From: Falciphora oryzae
Taxonomy: Eukaryota; Ascomycota; Sordariomycetes; Magnaporthales; Magnaporthaceae
Length of the DNA stretch: 64,000 bases
Direction: 5' to 3'
Assembly: GCA_000733355.1 (NCBI GenBank)
Contig: JNVV01000021.1
Coordinates: 82,917-146,916 of the forward strand
Shown: positions 1-10,292 of the stretch, in pieces
Layout of the letters: each line of letters opens with the position of its first letter
How positions within the stretch are numbered: position 1 is the stretch's first letter
Program-made: the position numbers and the translations under genes
Notes under the pieces: generated by a model
What the model was told of the DNA's origin: nothing
What the model saw: only the letters and a program-made list of their open reading frames with translations
Databases searched by the model: none

Positions 1-426
1 GCGGCCCGGGCAGGCGCTGCGGCGCCGTCGGAGCTGCAGTCTTCGATCTGGACGACGACAACGAGCGGCGGGCGGCGCAAGAAGCGCAAGGGCGCTCTGA
101 CGGACAAGACGGGCCACTCAATGACCTCAGCATCTCTGGTGCGGACCGAGGGCCTGACCCTGCTCGATGCTCGGTTTGAACGGATCGAGGAGGAGTACAC
201 CGCCGACTTTGGCAATGACGAGCTCGGCTCTGTCGTTTCGGGGATGTCGATGGCGTCCAGCGTGCAGGGACCGATGCGGTCGGACTTCGACGGCATCTTG
301 GATGACTTCCTTGGCGCTCAGCCGAATAGGGGAGAGAAGAAGGGGAAGAAGCATTATAAGGGCGGCCTGGCTGAGCTGGATGAGATTAGGAGGGGCCTAG
401 GGCCGGCGAGGATATCAACCCGCTGA
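1..426 (+). CDS. LTV1: LTV1-like 40S ribosome biogenesis factor, 3' part
   Basis: The frame is open from base 1 to a TGA at 424-426, giving about 141 C-terminal residues; the 5' part lies outside the window. The segment has a basic run (GRRKKRKGALTDKTGHSMTS), then RTEGLTLLDARFERIEEEY, then SGMSMASSVQGPMRSDFD and ELDEIRRGLGPARI near the end. These blocks match the C-terminal half of fungal LTV1 as I know it. LTV1 is a non-ribosomal factor that binds late pre-40S particles and is needed for their export and cytoplasmic maturation. No intron is needed in this part. The identification rests on motif recognition. Confidence 0.75.
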   Translation, partial: AARAGAAAPSELQSSIWTTTTSGGRRKKRKGALTDKTGHSMTSASLVRTEGLTLLDARFERIEEEYTADFGNDELGSVVSGMSMASSVQGPMRSDFDGILDDFLGAQPNRGEKKGKKHYKGGLAELDEIRRGLGPARISTR

Positions 427-1192
427 ATGCCAAAACCAATAACGAATTTATGCCCTTGATGACTGGATGGAATTAGGGATACTTTGGTCCAACTCATACC
501 CGGATTGTGTTAATTGTGACATACAAAAGCAATGTAGGATGCTGTCCTCTTGTTTTGAGCACTGCTTACCAAACGGAAACATTATCTCGGCCGAGTGGTG
601 AAAGTAAACACATTTACAAATGCTCAGATCCTGTGATAGTTGTCCGGAGACTCACCTAGCATCGTCCCACTACCTGTCAATGCCTGACGTTCTCTGAAGA
701 GGCTTGCCTGCAGCGGCCCGCTCTTGATTTATCGCCGGAGGCCTTCGACTTCCAACTTCAGGAATGGTTCTACTTTTATTTGCCCATCTTGCCGGGTCTG
801 TTTGTGTTTCGATACCGGCGCTATGTAGCGTTTTTCGTCATTTGCTCAGTTAAGAATTGAAAACGAGACGATGGGTGTAAAGGCGTCATGAACCCGGATT
901 AGAGCCAGAACGGGCGGGTCTTTCAGCCTGGTAATCAGCTGAAACGACTTTTTATATGATCAAAACCTTTCTTTCGGTAAGGCTGCCCCGGCATTATATT
1001 ACGGCTTGTCATGTCGATTGCCTCAAAAAGAAAAGGAAGGAGAAAAAAAAGGAATTTGATGGTGAATCCCCCAGATCCAGTCCCACCCACGGTCGTCTAC
1101 CGGCACTAGGTTACAACAGTATCATAACATTTTCACAGTGAAGTTGCCATGGACGTGGTAGCAGCCCTGTCAACTACTATGACGTGGGTAGC
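427..1192. other. Intergenic region, no gene seen
   Basis: This stretch holds the LTV1 3' UTR and then mixed-composition sequence with only short chance open frames. The short string ATACCGGCGCT occurs near 811 and again near 2274, but I could not build a repeat boundary around it. Nothing else was recognised. Confidence 0.5.
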
Positions 1193-1267
1193 GCGCATAG
1201 CGGGAGTTGAACCCGCGACCTTGTGGTGAAGATATTACTGTCCTCAAAGACCACTCGAGCTATCCCC
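1193..1267 (-). tRNA. Degenerate tRNA-like sequence (probable pseudo-tRNA)
   Basis: On the minus strand a 75-nt segment ends in a good T arm (GCGGG, loop TTCAACT, CCCGC) followed by TATGCGC. The proposed 5' acceptor GGGGATA pairs with it at only five of seven positions. A D-arm-like CTCGAGTGGTCTTTGAG follows. No clean five-pair anticodon stem can be drawn, so no anticodon is assigned. Just 5' of it the string CGAGTGGTCTT is repeated, as if a D arm had been duplicated. It is more likely a decayed or tRNA-derived fragment than a working gene. Confidence 0.3.
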
Positions 1268-2322
1268 AAGACCACTCGACCACCATCTGTTTCGTTAAGG
1301 AAAGCTTCAGGGGAGAGACCTTTTAAAGCTACCTCCCTCTCTGTGGGCCCGGGCAAACAAAGGGGGACGTCAAGCGGCTTTCAATATCAGATGGAAGTCA
1401 GCTGGTGACGCCAACCCTACCACTCACCCCACACGGGGCCGCAGGGATGGGTACTGAGCAGCTGAACGTCAAAGGTAACGGAGCCAATAGGCTTTGCTGT
1501 CCAGCACTTCGAGAATCTGTGCTATTGCGGCCCGTGCGTAAAGCCCGGCGTCAAAAACTATCTCAAGTGTAAGACGGTCATCGAGAATGCGGATGGACGC
1601 AACCGCCCGGTGACACTAAACCTATTATTAAGTCTCCAACCCCGTACCCGCCTTCCTCTGTTGTAATGGTTGCTCGGCAAGAAATGTCACAAATGAGGTG
1701 GATACCGTGGGCCCACCTCAGGGCCCAGAGGCCTACGTGATTGTAACTTGGTTCCTGCCACGTCCGGTTAACAGCCGAAGGCTGATCAGTTTCGGTTCAA
1801 TATCACGAACTTGCCCTACGTCACGGATGCTCCCTAACAGCTACAAAGCATCCGGCCTGCCCTACAGTAAACTCCAACACTTCAGCACACTCGTGTATAT
1901 AGACCCCAAGGAACTCCCACCCTTTATCACACTCATTTTAATAGGTTAGAGATACAGATCAGCCTTTTAGGCCTACTGCATGCCCTCTGCTTTGCAATAA
2001 GAAACGATGACTAACTTTAATTTTAAACATTTGACATCCTATATTGACAAGTGCATACAACTTGTTAAGTTGCGTGTGTTGACCGCGGAAAAAACTCCAA
2101 ATAAAAACTCCTTCCCTCCTTCTATGTCATACAAAAACTATAGCAGAGCCTCTAAACCAGGCTCTGCACTAGGGGCGGACCAAGCCGTCGGGTATTGCAC
2201 GAATAATTTTTTATACCGGCGTAAATCATTGTCCCAGCGCACCCTAACTAGCACCCTGCAAAGCTAGCTATGAATACCGGCGCTGTAGGGGGAAACAAAA
2301 CACAAGACCCGGCTATTCCAAA
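1268..2322. other. Decayed intergenic sequence, no gene supported
   Basis: The left part is moderately GC-rich and the right part AT-rich. Short open frames occur, but none carries a recognisable domain or continues across a plausible intron. The segment 1440-1660 looks like worn coding sequence, but I could not identify it. Confidence 0.4.
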
Positions 2323-3408
2323 CTATGAAGCTACCTCGGTGTTCCAAAATCCGTGAAAACTCTCTTTGCAGACCTTGTCAGCATCAATTAGCCCAATATC
2401 ACATAGCGTCACCTGGTGAGGTAGGCTGACAAAGTTGAACCATGCATAGCAACTACCCTCATCCCTATGGCCTTTAATGATAAGCCGGCCGACCAAGTCG
2501 TCAATTTCCATGAGATCAATGACGGCCATTGGTCCTTTCGCTGGGACAAGAAGGTGAAAGACAACAGCGTCGGCTTCCTCTCTCCCCAAAGTCTCTCGGA
2601 GCCTAAATCGGTTGGCCCACATGAGTCGGAAAATAGCCTCGAGGTCTGAGCTGAAACCGCCGAAGGACGCCGGAAGGGGTGTTGTTGGACCTTCTCCTTG
2701 AACTTGGGGTCGGCGGCGGTGGTTGGGTTGTAGACGTGGAAGGCATGGCGCCCCACGGAAGCCTCGCCGCCGTGCTCCTCAATCTCCGTCTTGAGAAACG
2801 TGTAGATGAAGGCGCCGAACCCCTCAGCCTGCCACCCCTGAACTAGGGTAAGCGAAAACCCACCCCGCGGGTCCTCAGAGGACCCAAAGCTTATTTTTTT
2901 TTGCTAACAAAATCTAAATATAGAAACATTTTGTTAGCAAAAAATCCAAGCTCTAGGACCCGTGGGTACCCATTTATGGGTTTTCGCCGACCCTACCCTG
3001 AACCATGGCGGTAGTGTGGCTTCTCAGCTCGTCCTGTATCTCTCCAAGATGTAGTCCAATCTTCTTCAGCTCCTCCCCTGCCTTGACGAGCAGAATGGTG
3101 CCGACGACGACAGTCGATGTAAATAGGAGCGTGAACTCGGGGCAGGCATTGAAGGCGTTGCTCGGTATGTTGACGCTTCTCTGTGAGATTGTGGCGTCTC
3201 GATAATGATTTTCGAACTCTTCATAGCCTTTCGCTTTAGCCTTGGAAGCTTTGACAGACTCCTCAGCCTTCGCCTTGGACGCCCGCGAGGCCTCGACTCC
3301 TGCCGTTGTACCCCTTCGATTTTCATAAGCCCCATATAAGGCTGCGGCAACTGGGATCGCGTTTTGCTTCAGCGTCGTCCAGATGGTATTCCATTTTATC
3401 GGATCCAT
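2323..3408 (-). pseudogene. Fungal hypothetical gene broken by a MITE and a frameshift
   Basis: A minus-strand frame starts at a plausible ATG (3408; an upstream ATG lies at 3492). It encodes an Ala/Lys/Glu-rich helical region with a repeated KASKAKA-type motif, then one hydrophobic segment (LLFTSTVVVGTILLV), then ELKKIGLHLGEIQDEL. It is cut at 3003/2843 by a 152-bp inverted-repeat element. Removing the element and one 8-bp target copy rejoins the frame exactly, so the coding continues (GFGAFIYTFLKTEIEEHGG, HAFHVYNP). A second break is a frame change between about 2690 and 2640, after which the frame runs on (RFRLRETLGREEADAVVFHL) to a stop at 2323. I recognise no named family. The insertion inside coding sequence is direct. 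The frameshift could be an intron I failed to see or a sequencing error. Confidence 0.6.
2844..2995. mobile_element. 152-bp hAT-type MITE (fold-back) inserted in a gene
   Basis: The ends are inverted repeats: TAGGGTAAGCGAAAACCCA at the left and the complement of TAGGGTCGGCGAAAACCCA at the right, differing at two positions. It is flanked on both sides by the identical 8-bp CCCTGAAC (2836-2843 and 2996-3003). An 8-bp duplication with TAGGG-type ends is the signature of the hAT superfamily. The interior is also nearly palindromic (TTGCTAACAAAAT against ATTTTGTTAGCAA), so the whole unit can fold into one hairpin. It carries no coding capacity. Confidence 0.85.
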
Positions 3409-3492
3409 CTTGTAGGCAAAGTCTGAGCGCCTTGATGAGATGCCTGCGAGGATGCAGAATAGATGGAGGGAGGAAGGATGAACGCACGGCAA

Positions 3493-4850
3493 AAGAGGGT
3501 GCTAACAGCTGTGGCAAGGATTGCACGGTGCTCAACTTCTAATAGCGCAGACTACCTCCAAACGGAGTATATGAAGGATGACGAGAAGCCAAGGATGGCA
3601 GGAAGGAAAAAGAAATTATAGCTTGACATTTCAGCGTCACATGCACTCTTCCCTTTAAGCGGAGGCAAATTTGTGGCCATGCCAGAACGCGCAGTTGTGC
3701 TGGCTAGCTTGATGTAGCTGCACGCACGCAATGAGATTCTATTCGACACACGTGTTGCAGAGTGCACTCCTCGCAGCCGCTGATGTTTGCTCTTTCCTAT
3801 TCATTGGGTAGCAATACCGCAATCTGCATGGCCGTTGGTAGGAGGCCCTCCACCTCCATGGCGCTTCATTGGCGAGCTGGGGCCGTCATCCGCCTCACTT
3901 TTCCGCCTGTTTAACAATTTCAGGATTGGTTGTAGCGGTAGGTTCGGTCATCTTGACACCCTTGAGCACTCGGTAGTGGGTAATTATGGTAAGGCAGTTT
4001 TGTGCAACTGATGGCGATTATGTTCGGATCTATCCGGAGGCTAGAAATATGGAAAGCCGGTGACAGAAAATAGTTACTTTCGAACGGGGTAAAGAGTGGG
4101 ATAAAGACTGTATAGGAATCGCGAATTTTTTTGCGCTAGAAAGCCCCTGCTTCTTGTTGCCTACCTCTGTCGGGGCGGACAAAGCCAGTCATTTTGTGTC
4201 AAGCTGTCAGTCGGGTTCCTTGGCCTTGCCTCAGCCAGCGGCGAAATAGGCGACTCCTAGCACATAAACAATCTCCAAAAGTCGTTCGCTATGAAATGCA
4301 AATTCTGGATGGCGTCTACACACCGACAGCCGATCCCATCCAGGAATAGGACAACGATCCGCTCGTGCGCACCCTGTTCCTAACCGCGACGCCATCGGCA
4401 CCAGCCTTCGGTGCTGTCACCTAGGTGCCTCGTGACATGTTGGTCACTGGCTTGGCGCGCGCCAATGGCGGTGACCTGAAGTCGGGTCACATCGGCAAAC
4501 CCGAGGCTGTCCTCACCGAAGCCATGATGGCGCTTCTTCGGGGATCACATTTCCCTCCTTCTCCCCTCTATCCCTTTCTCGGGTTGTCGGACCGCCCTTC
4601 GGCGGATGCCGGCACACAGGGGCGGGTGCTTCAAAGCTCGAGCTTGACCAGCCAGCGCTCTGACTGGCCGGCCCTTTCCCAGACTCCTGGGAAACCCAGG
4701 CGCCACTTGACTCGGCCGCCCTCGCAGGCCGCTATCCCCTCGGCGGGGAGCACCCGGTTCGCGATCCGGAACCGGTTGGCGGCCTCGAGGACCATGGTCC
4801 GGACATCGGTCTTCTCGAATCTATAGATAAGGAGAATTTTGATCAGTTGA
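3493..4850. other. Intergenic region, no gene supported
   Basis: Only short overlapping frames on both strands occur, with no recognisable domains. The part from 4380 to 4830 is GC-rich with open frames on both strands, which GC-rich non-coding DNA readily produces. I see no repeat boundaries here. Confidence 0.4.
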
Positions 4851-5147
4851 CTATCGAGAGTAGGGGAGATTTCGGATAAAGGGCCGTGCACGTATCAAGG
4901 AGCAGACAGACCGGACGGGGTCGTTGCCGCCGTGCTTGGGGACCTTGTCGGCGAGGGTGCTCGCAGTCCTGGAAGAAGATCTTGCCGGAGACCTGGAACC
5001 CGACCTGTTGACAGGTGCTTTCGCCGCAGAGGGCGAGAGGCGCGTCGAGGGCCGGGCGGGCTCGTGGCCATCGGGATACTGAGTGATGGCAAGGGTGAGG
5101 GTGGCCAATGCGGACAGGAGAATAAGGAAGATGGTGGCGAGCTTCAT
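4851..5147 (-). pseudogene. Candidate small secreted protein, frame disturbed
   Basis: From an ATG at 5147 the minus strand encodes 98 residues. They begin with a textbook signal peptide (MKLATIFLILLSALATLTLA) and a short mature start (ITQYPDGHEP). After that the same frame is Ser/Arg/Pro-rich and unconvincing. A neighbouring frame over 5028-4962 gives a cysteine-rich stretch (LCGESTCQQVG, then VSGKIFFQDC) that looks more like real mature protein. Beyond it the first frame again looks plausible (STLADKVPKHGGNDPVRSVC). The simplest reading is a small secreted cysteine-rich protein whose frame has been broken by two indels. An unrecognised intron or sequence error is the alternative. Function unknown. 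Confidence 0.4.
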
Positions 5148-5348
5148 CTTGACGTTTCCCGGCGATGTGGATAGATTGTCCGGGGCTGGCAGGGCTTGGG
5201 AGGTTTCTCGTGGTTCCAGAGTGGATGCGATAACGCGATGGATGGCGCTTCGAGCAGACGAGATAGGTCTTGCGAGAGGCGGATGGCGAAAGCGCGAGAG
5301 GCGAGGTATAGCGGGGAAGACTTTCTGACACGTCAGACACGAAAACAA

Positions 5349-6803
5349 AATGGCTTAGCCGTGATGGGAGGCTGTCTTCTGGAAAAGCCGTAGTGGGCGA
5401 AAAGCTTGGATATTTCGAAGGTGAGGTGTGGGCGGCTCGAGACGTGTCGGAAAGCTGTCTTCTCAAAGTTTTGTGGGGTTTAGGTATCGTACATCTCCCA
5501 CCTAGCCCATATCAATACCGGATTTTGCGCTTCTTGTCTCCGAGCATATGCTCCAGAAATTATGCCTTGTTCTATATCATAGTAACAAGTTATCTGTAGC
5601 TTTTCCAGCTTCTCTAGCTTCGGGCACTAACATGAGAGCCCGTTCCCACCAGCCGACGCTCTTCTCTTGACAGCGAACACAGCTAGACCCTGAGGATAGC
5701 AACAAGCATAGCTGGAAGGTGCACAAAAGAGGCCTTAGGTACTCGCTCAGGGCCTGAGGTGTGACCTCCTGTCCATCCAGAGGCAAGGAGAAGACCCGTA
5801 GCTAAAACCTTCAGCTCTGGAAAGCTTGCTACGCGGCTAGATGCTCGAGAAACTGGAGTGCTCACTTCATTGCTGTCCTGGGTTGATCTCAATAGAGCCC
5901 ACGGTAGCCGGAACTCGACTGCCTGAGGACCCCTGGCTCAGGAGGGATGATTTCAGTCACCGCAACCTCTGTCTAGGCGTGGAAGGCTCGTCTTCCCAGG
6001 CGAGCAGTCCCAAAGCAAGATTAGGGGGAAGGAGAGCTGGAAAGGAACGTCCAGTGCCGTGAGGGCTGTTGCATTATTATGTAGGAGACGGGGATCTGGG
6101 AAGCAGTAGTTATGGCCCAGGCATGAGATGGTGACTACCTAGTTACGTGATGACAGAGATCAAATCAAGGTTTTGACTCTCTTGTAAAGCGACGACTTGA
6201 TCCACTTCCTCGAATGTAGAACGTGATCCCCTTGTATCCAATCTTCTGAAGGGTCGACACCGCCAGGTCAGCCTTCTTCTGCCCTGGCATACGAGTCTGC
6301 CGCTTCGGTGCTACCTCCATGTGTAGTCATAGACGATTCTCGACAGCTTCCTCTATTTGGTCAGCTACGGCCAGCTGCTTCGTGTCCGAGGGCTATGTGG
6401 CGTATTTGGCGTCGTGAGAACGGGAAGGGTAGTAGATATAAACGAAGGCTGTGGATAGCTCAGGGGCTCTAGTTATCACGGGCTAGACTCCTACCCTCTT
6501 CTCTCCATGTCAGCATGCCTGCGGCAGTTGGGGCATCACAGATGAAGGAGTGGCTCACTAAGACACAGTACTTACCTTCTATCCGGTCGCTAAAGCGTCT
6601 GCGGCAGTCGGTCCCGGGCGTGGATGGGGCAAGAACAGCAGCGCCAGGCTACACATAGCCGGTGCTGAACGCGACCGGCTGCTGTTCGCGGCGGGCATGT
6701 GCGTTATGTCAGCGGACACTTCCCCGGCGTCATCAACGCTTCCTCCTCGAGGAGAGCAACCAGATTCCTGCCATGTCCACTGCTTGAGTCCCGTTACCCC
6801 ATA
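5349..6803. other. Gene-poor sequence left of the transposon block
   Basis: No convincing gene is present. TAG triplets are common in all frames and the sequence looks worn. The last 200 bp (6590-6800) are GC-richer and directly adjoin the TA at which the 27-kb transposon block begins. No repeat boundary or RNA gene was recognised. Confidence 0.4.
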
Positions 6804-6970
6804 AGTCGGTGCACCCCCTGTCCGCGCACCCACCTGACCGCGCACTTTTTCCCATACTAAATCCACTTTTTGCACCTTTTTCAAATAGCATTTAAAAATC
6901 CAATAAAAATCATAAAAATATAAACCCAATGGATTTATAAAATTCAAAAGCTAAATAATGTGAATAAAAA
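6804..6970 (+). repeat. Left copy of the block-bounding inverted repeat
   Basis: It starts AGTCGGTGCACCCCCTG directly after a TA at 6802-6803. It is then interrupted at a TA by the fold-back MITE. The right copy shows the uninterrupted sequence at that point (AAAAATAGTAGG in the same orientation), proving the insertion site. Confidence 0.85.
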
Positions 6971-6972
6971 TA

Positions 6973-7394
6973 ACGTGGTTCACAAGCGAGTGGGCCACAC
7001 AAGCGAGTGGGCCAGGTGCAAAATGCATATTAAACAGCGTTTTTTTTCAATTAAATAACTCGCTCAATTTACGCTTAAATTTTACCAAATTCGGGGGGGT
7101 TATATTTAACTAAATAGGGAATTTAATTTAATTTTCTTGGATTTTTACTATTACTCCTTTTGGGTGAGTTCGCAACACTGTGTAATATACTGTGCAAAAT
7201 ATGCAACTAACCCTAAAGGGGTAATGATAAAAATCCAAGAAAATTAAATTAAATTCCCTATTTAGTTGAATATAACCCCCCCAAATTTGGTAAAATTTAA
7301 GCGTAAATTGAGCGAGTTATTTAATTGAAAAAAAACGCCGTTTAATATGCATTTTGCACCTGGCCCACTCGCTTGTGTGGCCCACTCGCTTGTG
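6973..7394. mobile_element. Fold-back MITE with long inverted arms, right end lost in gap
   Basis: The left arm (6973-7164) and right arm (7215-7394) are near-perfect inverted copies of about 180-190 bp around a 50-bp loop. The left end begins ACGTGGTTCACAAGCGAG after TA (6971-6972). The 17-bp unit CACAAGCGAGTGGGCCA is present twice in tandem next to the end. The right arm runs into the N gap, so the last few bases are not seen. There is no coding capacity. The terminus ACGTGGTT and the doubled subterminal unit resemble those of the Fot element at 8392, which suggests a shared transposase. Confidence 0.8.
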
Positions 7395-8334
7395 NNNNNN
7401 NNNNNNNNNNNNNNNNNNNNNNNNNNNNNNNNNNNNNNNNNNNNNNNNNNNNNNNNNNNNNNNNNNNNNNNNNNNNNNNNNNNNNNNNNNNNNNNNNNNN
7501 NNNNNNNNNNNNNNNNNNNNNNNNNNNNNNNNNNNNNNNNNNNNNNNNNNNNNNNNNNNNNNNNNNNNNNNNNNNNNNNNNNNNNNNNNNNNNNNNNNNN
7601 NNNNNNNNNNNNNNNNNNNNNNNNNNNNNNNNNNNNNNNNNNNNNNNNNNNNNNNNNNNNNNNNNNNNNNNNNNNNNNNNNNNNNNNNNNNNNNNNNNNN
7701 NNNNNNNNNNNNNNNNNNNNNNNNNNNNNNNNNNNNNNNNNNNNNNNNNNNNNNNNNNNNNNNNNNNNNNNNNNNNNNNNNNNNNNNNNNNNNNNNNNNN
7801 NNNNNNNNNNNNNNNNNNNNNNNNNNNNNNNNNNNNNNNNNNNNNNNNNNNNNNNNNNNNNNNNNNNNNNNNNNNNNNNNNNNNNNNNNNNNNNNNNNNN
7901 NNNNNNNNNNNNNNNNNNNNNNNNNNNNNNNNNNNNNNNNNNNNNNNNNNNNNNNNNNNNNNNNNNNNNNNNNNNNNNNNNNNNNNNNNNNNNNNNNNNN
8001 NNNNNNNNNNNNNNNNNNNNNNNNNNNNNNNNNNNNNNNNNNNNNNNNNNNNNNNNNNNNNNNNNNNNNNNNNNNNNNNNNNNNNNNNNNNNNNNNNNNN
8101 NNNNNNNNNNNNNNNNNNNNNNNNNNNNNNNNNNNNNNNNNNNNNNNNNNNNNNNNNNNNNNNNNNNNNNNNNNNNNNNNNNNNNNNNNNNNNNNNNNNN
8201 NNNNNNNNNNNNNNNNNNNNNNNNNNNNNNNNNNNNNNNNNNNNNNNNNNNNNNNNNNNNNNNNNNNNNNNNNNNNNNNNNNNNNNNNNNNNNNNNNNNN
8301 NNNNNNNNNNNNNNNNNNNNNNNNNNNNNNNNNN
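7395..8334. other. Assembly gap (940 N)
   Basis: The gap sits exactly at the end of a long palindrome, a common place for assembly to fail. The open frames that run through the N run are artefacts. The true length is unknown. Confidence 0.99.
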
Positions 8335-8391
8335 AAAAAAAATTTTATTATTAAAAAAAGTTAAAAGTTTTTTTTTGCTAAAAAATTTATA

Positions 8392-10253
8392 ACGTGGTTC
8401 ATAGGTGAGTGGATCAAATAAGCGAGTGGATCACCGACACGCGTCCACGCGTCAATCGAACTTCATCCACGAACATCTCCACAACAAACAATGGTAAACA
8501 CAAGCGACGAAAGCAGGATCATCTTGGCCCTTCGGGCCATCGATTCGGATCCAAAATTGAGCGTCCGGAGTGCCGCCAAAATCTACGCGGTCAACTATTC
8601 TACTCTCGCCCGGCGCAAAAGCGGCCAACCTGCTCGACGTGACTGCATACCCAAATCACGGAAATTGACGGAATCCGAAGAGGAGGCGCTTGTTAAATAC
8701 ATTCTCGAGCTGGATTTTCGCGCATTTCCTCCCCGGCCTTTTGGTGTTGAAGATATGGCCAACCGACTGCTTGCCGAACGCAACGCGGGCACCGTCGGCA
8801 AATGCTGGGTCGCGAACTTCGTCAAACGCCGCGCAAAGCTCGGCACGCGCTGGATTCGAAAGTACAACTACTAGAGGGCCAAGTGCGAAAATCCCAAGCT
8901 CGTTTTTGCATGGTTCGACCTTATGCGGAATACTATAGCCAAATATAGCATTTAAAATAACGACATTTACAATTTCGACAAAACCGGCTTTTTTATAGGC
9001 ATAATCGCCGCCGTTATAGTCATTACAACGTCGGAAGGCCGTAGTAAAGCAAAGCTAATCCAGCTTGGCAACCGGAAATGGGCTACAATTATTTAAAGGG
9101 TTAATTGTTACGGTTAAGCGGTCCTTTTTTTTATTATCGTTAAAAGGCAATACCATTTGGCTAATTAGTATTCGGAAACCGACCTTTTACGCAATTAGGT
9201 TATCGCAACAAGCGCTAACGGGTGGATTACGAACGAATTCGGCTTAAAATGGATTCGGCATTTCGATAAATACATTGTAGCTCGTTCCACGGGGTTTTAT
9301 CGTTTGTTAGTACTAAACGGCCACGAAAGCTACCATTCGACGGATTTCGAGCTTTATTGCCAAAAATATAATATTATTACGTTTTGCATGCTTCCGCATT
9401 CGTTTTACTTCCTTTAGCCGCTTAACGTTAGGTGCTTTAGCCTAATAAAAAAAGCGTACGGTCGACAAATCGAAAACCTAATAAAATCGCACGTTAACCA
9501 CGTAACCAAAGTCGAGTTCCTTTCAGCGTTTAAAGCGGCATTTTTTGCTTTTATAACCAAAAAAAACATCCAAAAAGGCTTTTAAAGGGCTGGCTTTGCT
9601 TCCTTTAATCCAGATTTAGTTTTGGAAAAGCTGGATGTGAAGCTACGGACTCCAACTCCCCTAAAAACGCCTTTAAACGACCCCGAACCTTAAATTTCCA
9701 AAACGCCTCGGACAATTAAAAAAGCAATTTCGCAATCCGAATATATTAAAACTCGGATTTCCAATTACCAAAACAGCTTTCCGACATCCATACTAACGGC
9801 TGTGGACCAATTTGCGAAAAGGGCTAAAGCAATCATGCATCGGGTTAACCTTTTGGAGGAAAAGTGCTTTAAATTATAAAGGGCGAACGAAATATTAAAC
9901 AAACGCCGGAGGGCTAAAAAAACACGTATCCAATTTGGAGGGTCACTTACTATTAACGAAGTACGAGATGTTTTGGACCAGTAGGAGCTGGATGGATAGC
10001 TATAGCAAAAAATGCGCGACTATGGGGGCCAAAAAAGGAAAGCAACGACGATTCGTTGGCGATGTAGCATTTGCGGCAAAACCGGATACAATGCGCGCAC
10101 CTGTTAAAAAAAAGCAAAAATGTCCGATATATATAATTTTAAATAGTTTAAATAGATTTCTGGCGTTGTTGGGTTGGCATGCGCGTCGATTGTTCGAAGG
10201 TCGCGTGTTGGTAATCCATTCGCTTATTTGATCCACTCACCTATAAACCACGT
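8392..10253 (+). mobile_element. Fot/pogo-type DNA transposon, inactive
   Basis: The element is 1862 bp with inverted ends of about 45 bp (ACGTGGTTCATAGGTGAG at the left and the complement of ACGTGGTTTATAGGTGAG at the right), flanked by TA (8390-8391 and 10254-10255). Next to the end are two similar units in tandem (GGTGAGTGGATCA, GCGAGTGGATCA), probable transposase-binding sites. The length and content are typical of fungal Fot elements of the Tc1/mariner superfamily. It carries one transposase gene on the plus strand, disabled by RIP. Confidence 0.9.
8491..10146 (+). pseudogene. Fot/pogo DDE transposase, RIP-inactivated
   Basis: One frame runs from ATG 8491 to 10146 with no indel. The first 127 codons are intact and hold the N-terminal DNA-binding part: a psq-type helix-turn-helix (SVRSAAKIYAVNYSTLARR), then a CENP-B/Tc5-type helix-turn-helix region ending WVANFVKRRAKLG. 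After 8874 many in-frame stops appear. The DDE core is still readable: the first aspartate survives in YNFDKTGF (codon 8977), but the second is Asn in LNGHESYHS (9316) and the third is Asn in PLNVRCFS (9424). A C-terminal zinc-knuckle-like CSICGKTGYNARTC closes the protein. Stops and Asp-to-Asn changes are all C-to-T or G-to-A transitions, as RIP produces. The enzyme cannot be active. Confidence 0.9.
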
Positions 10254-10292
10254 TATGTGTTTTTTTAATAAAAAAGTTAAAATATAAATTTT

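Noticed and set aside
7347..8392. Three plus-strand frames of about 335 codons
   Set aside because: They consist almost wholly of N and are artefacts of the gap.
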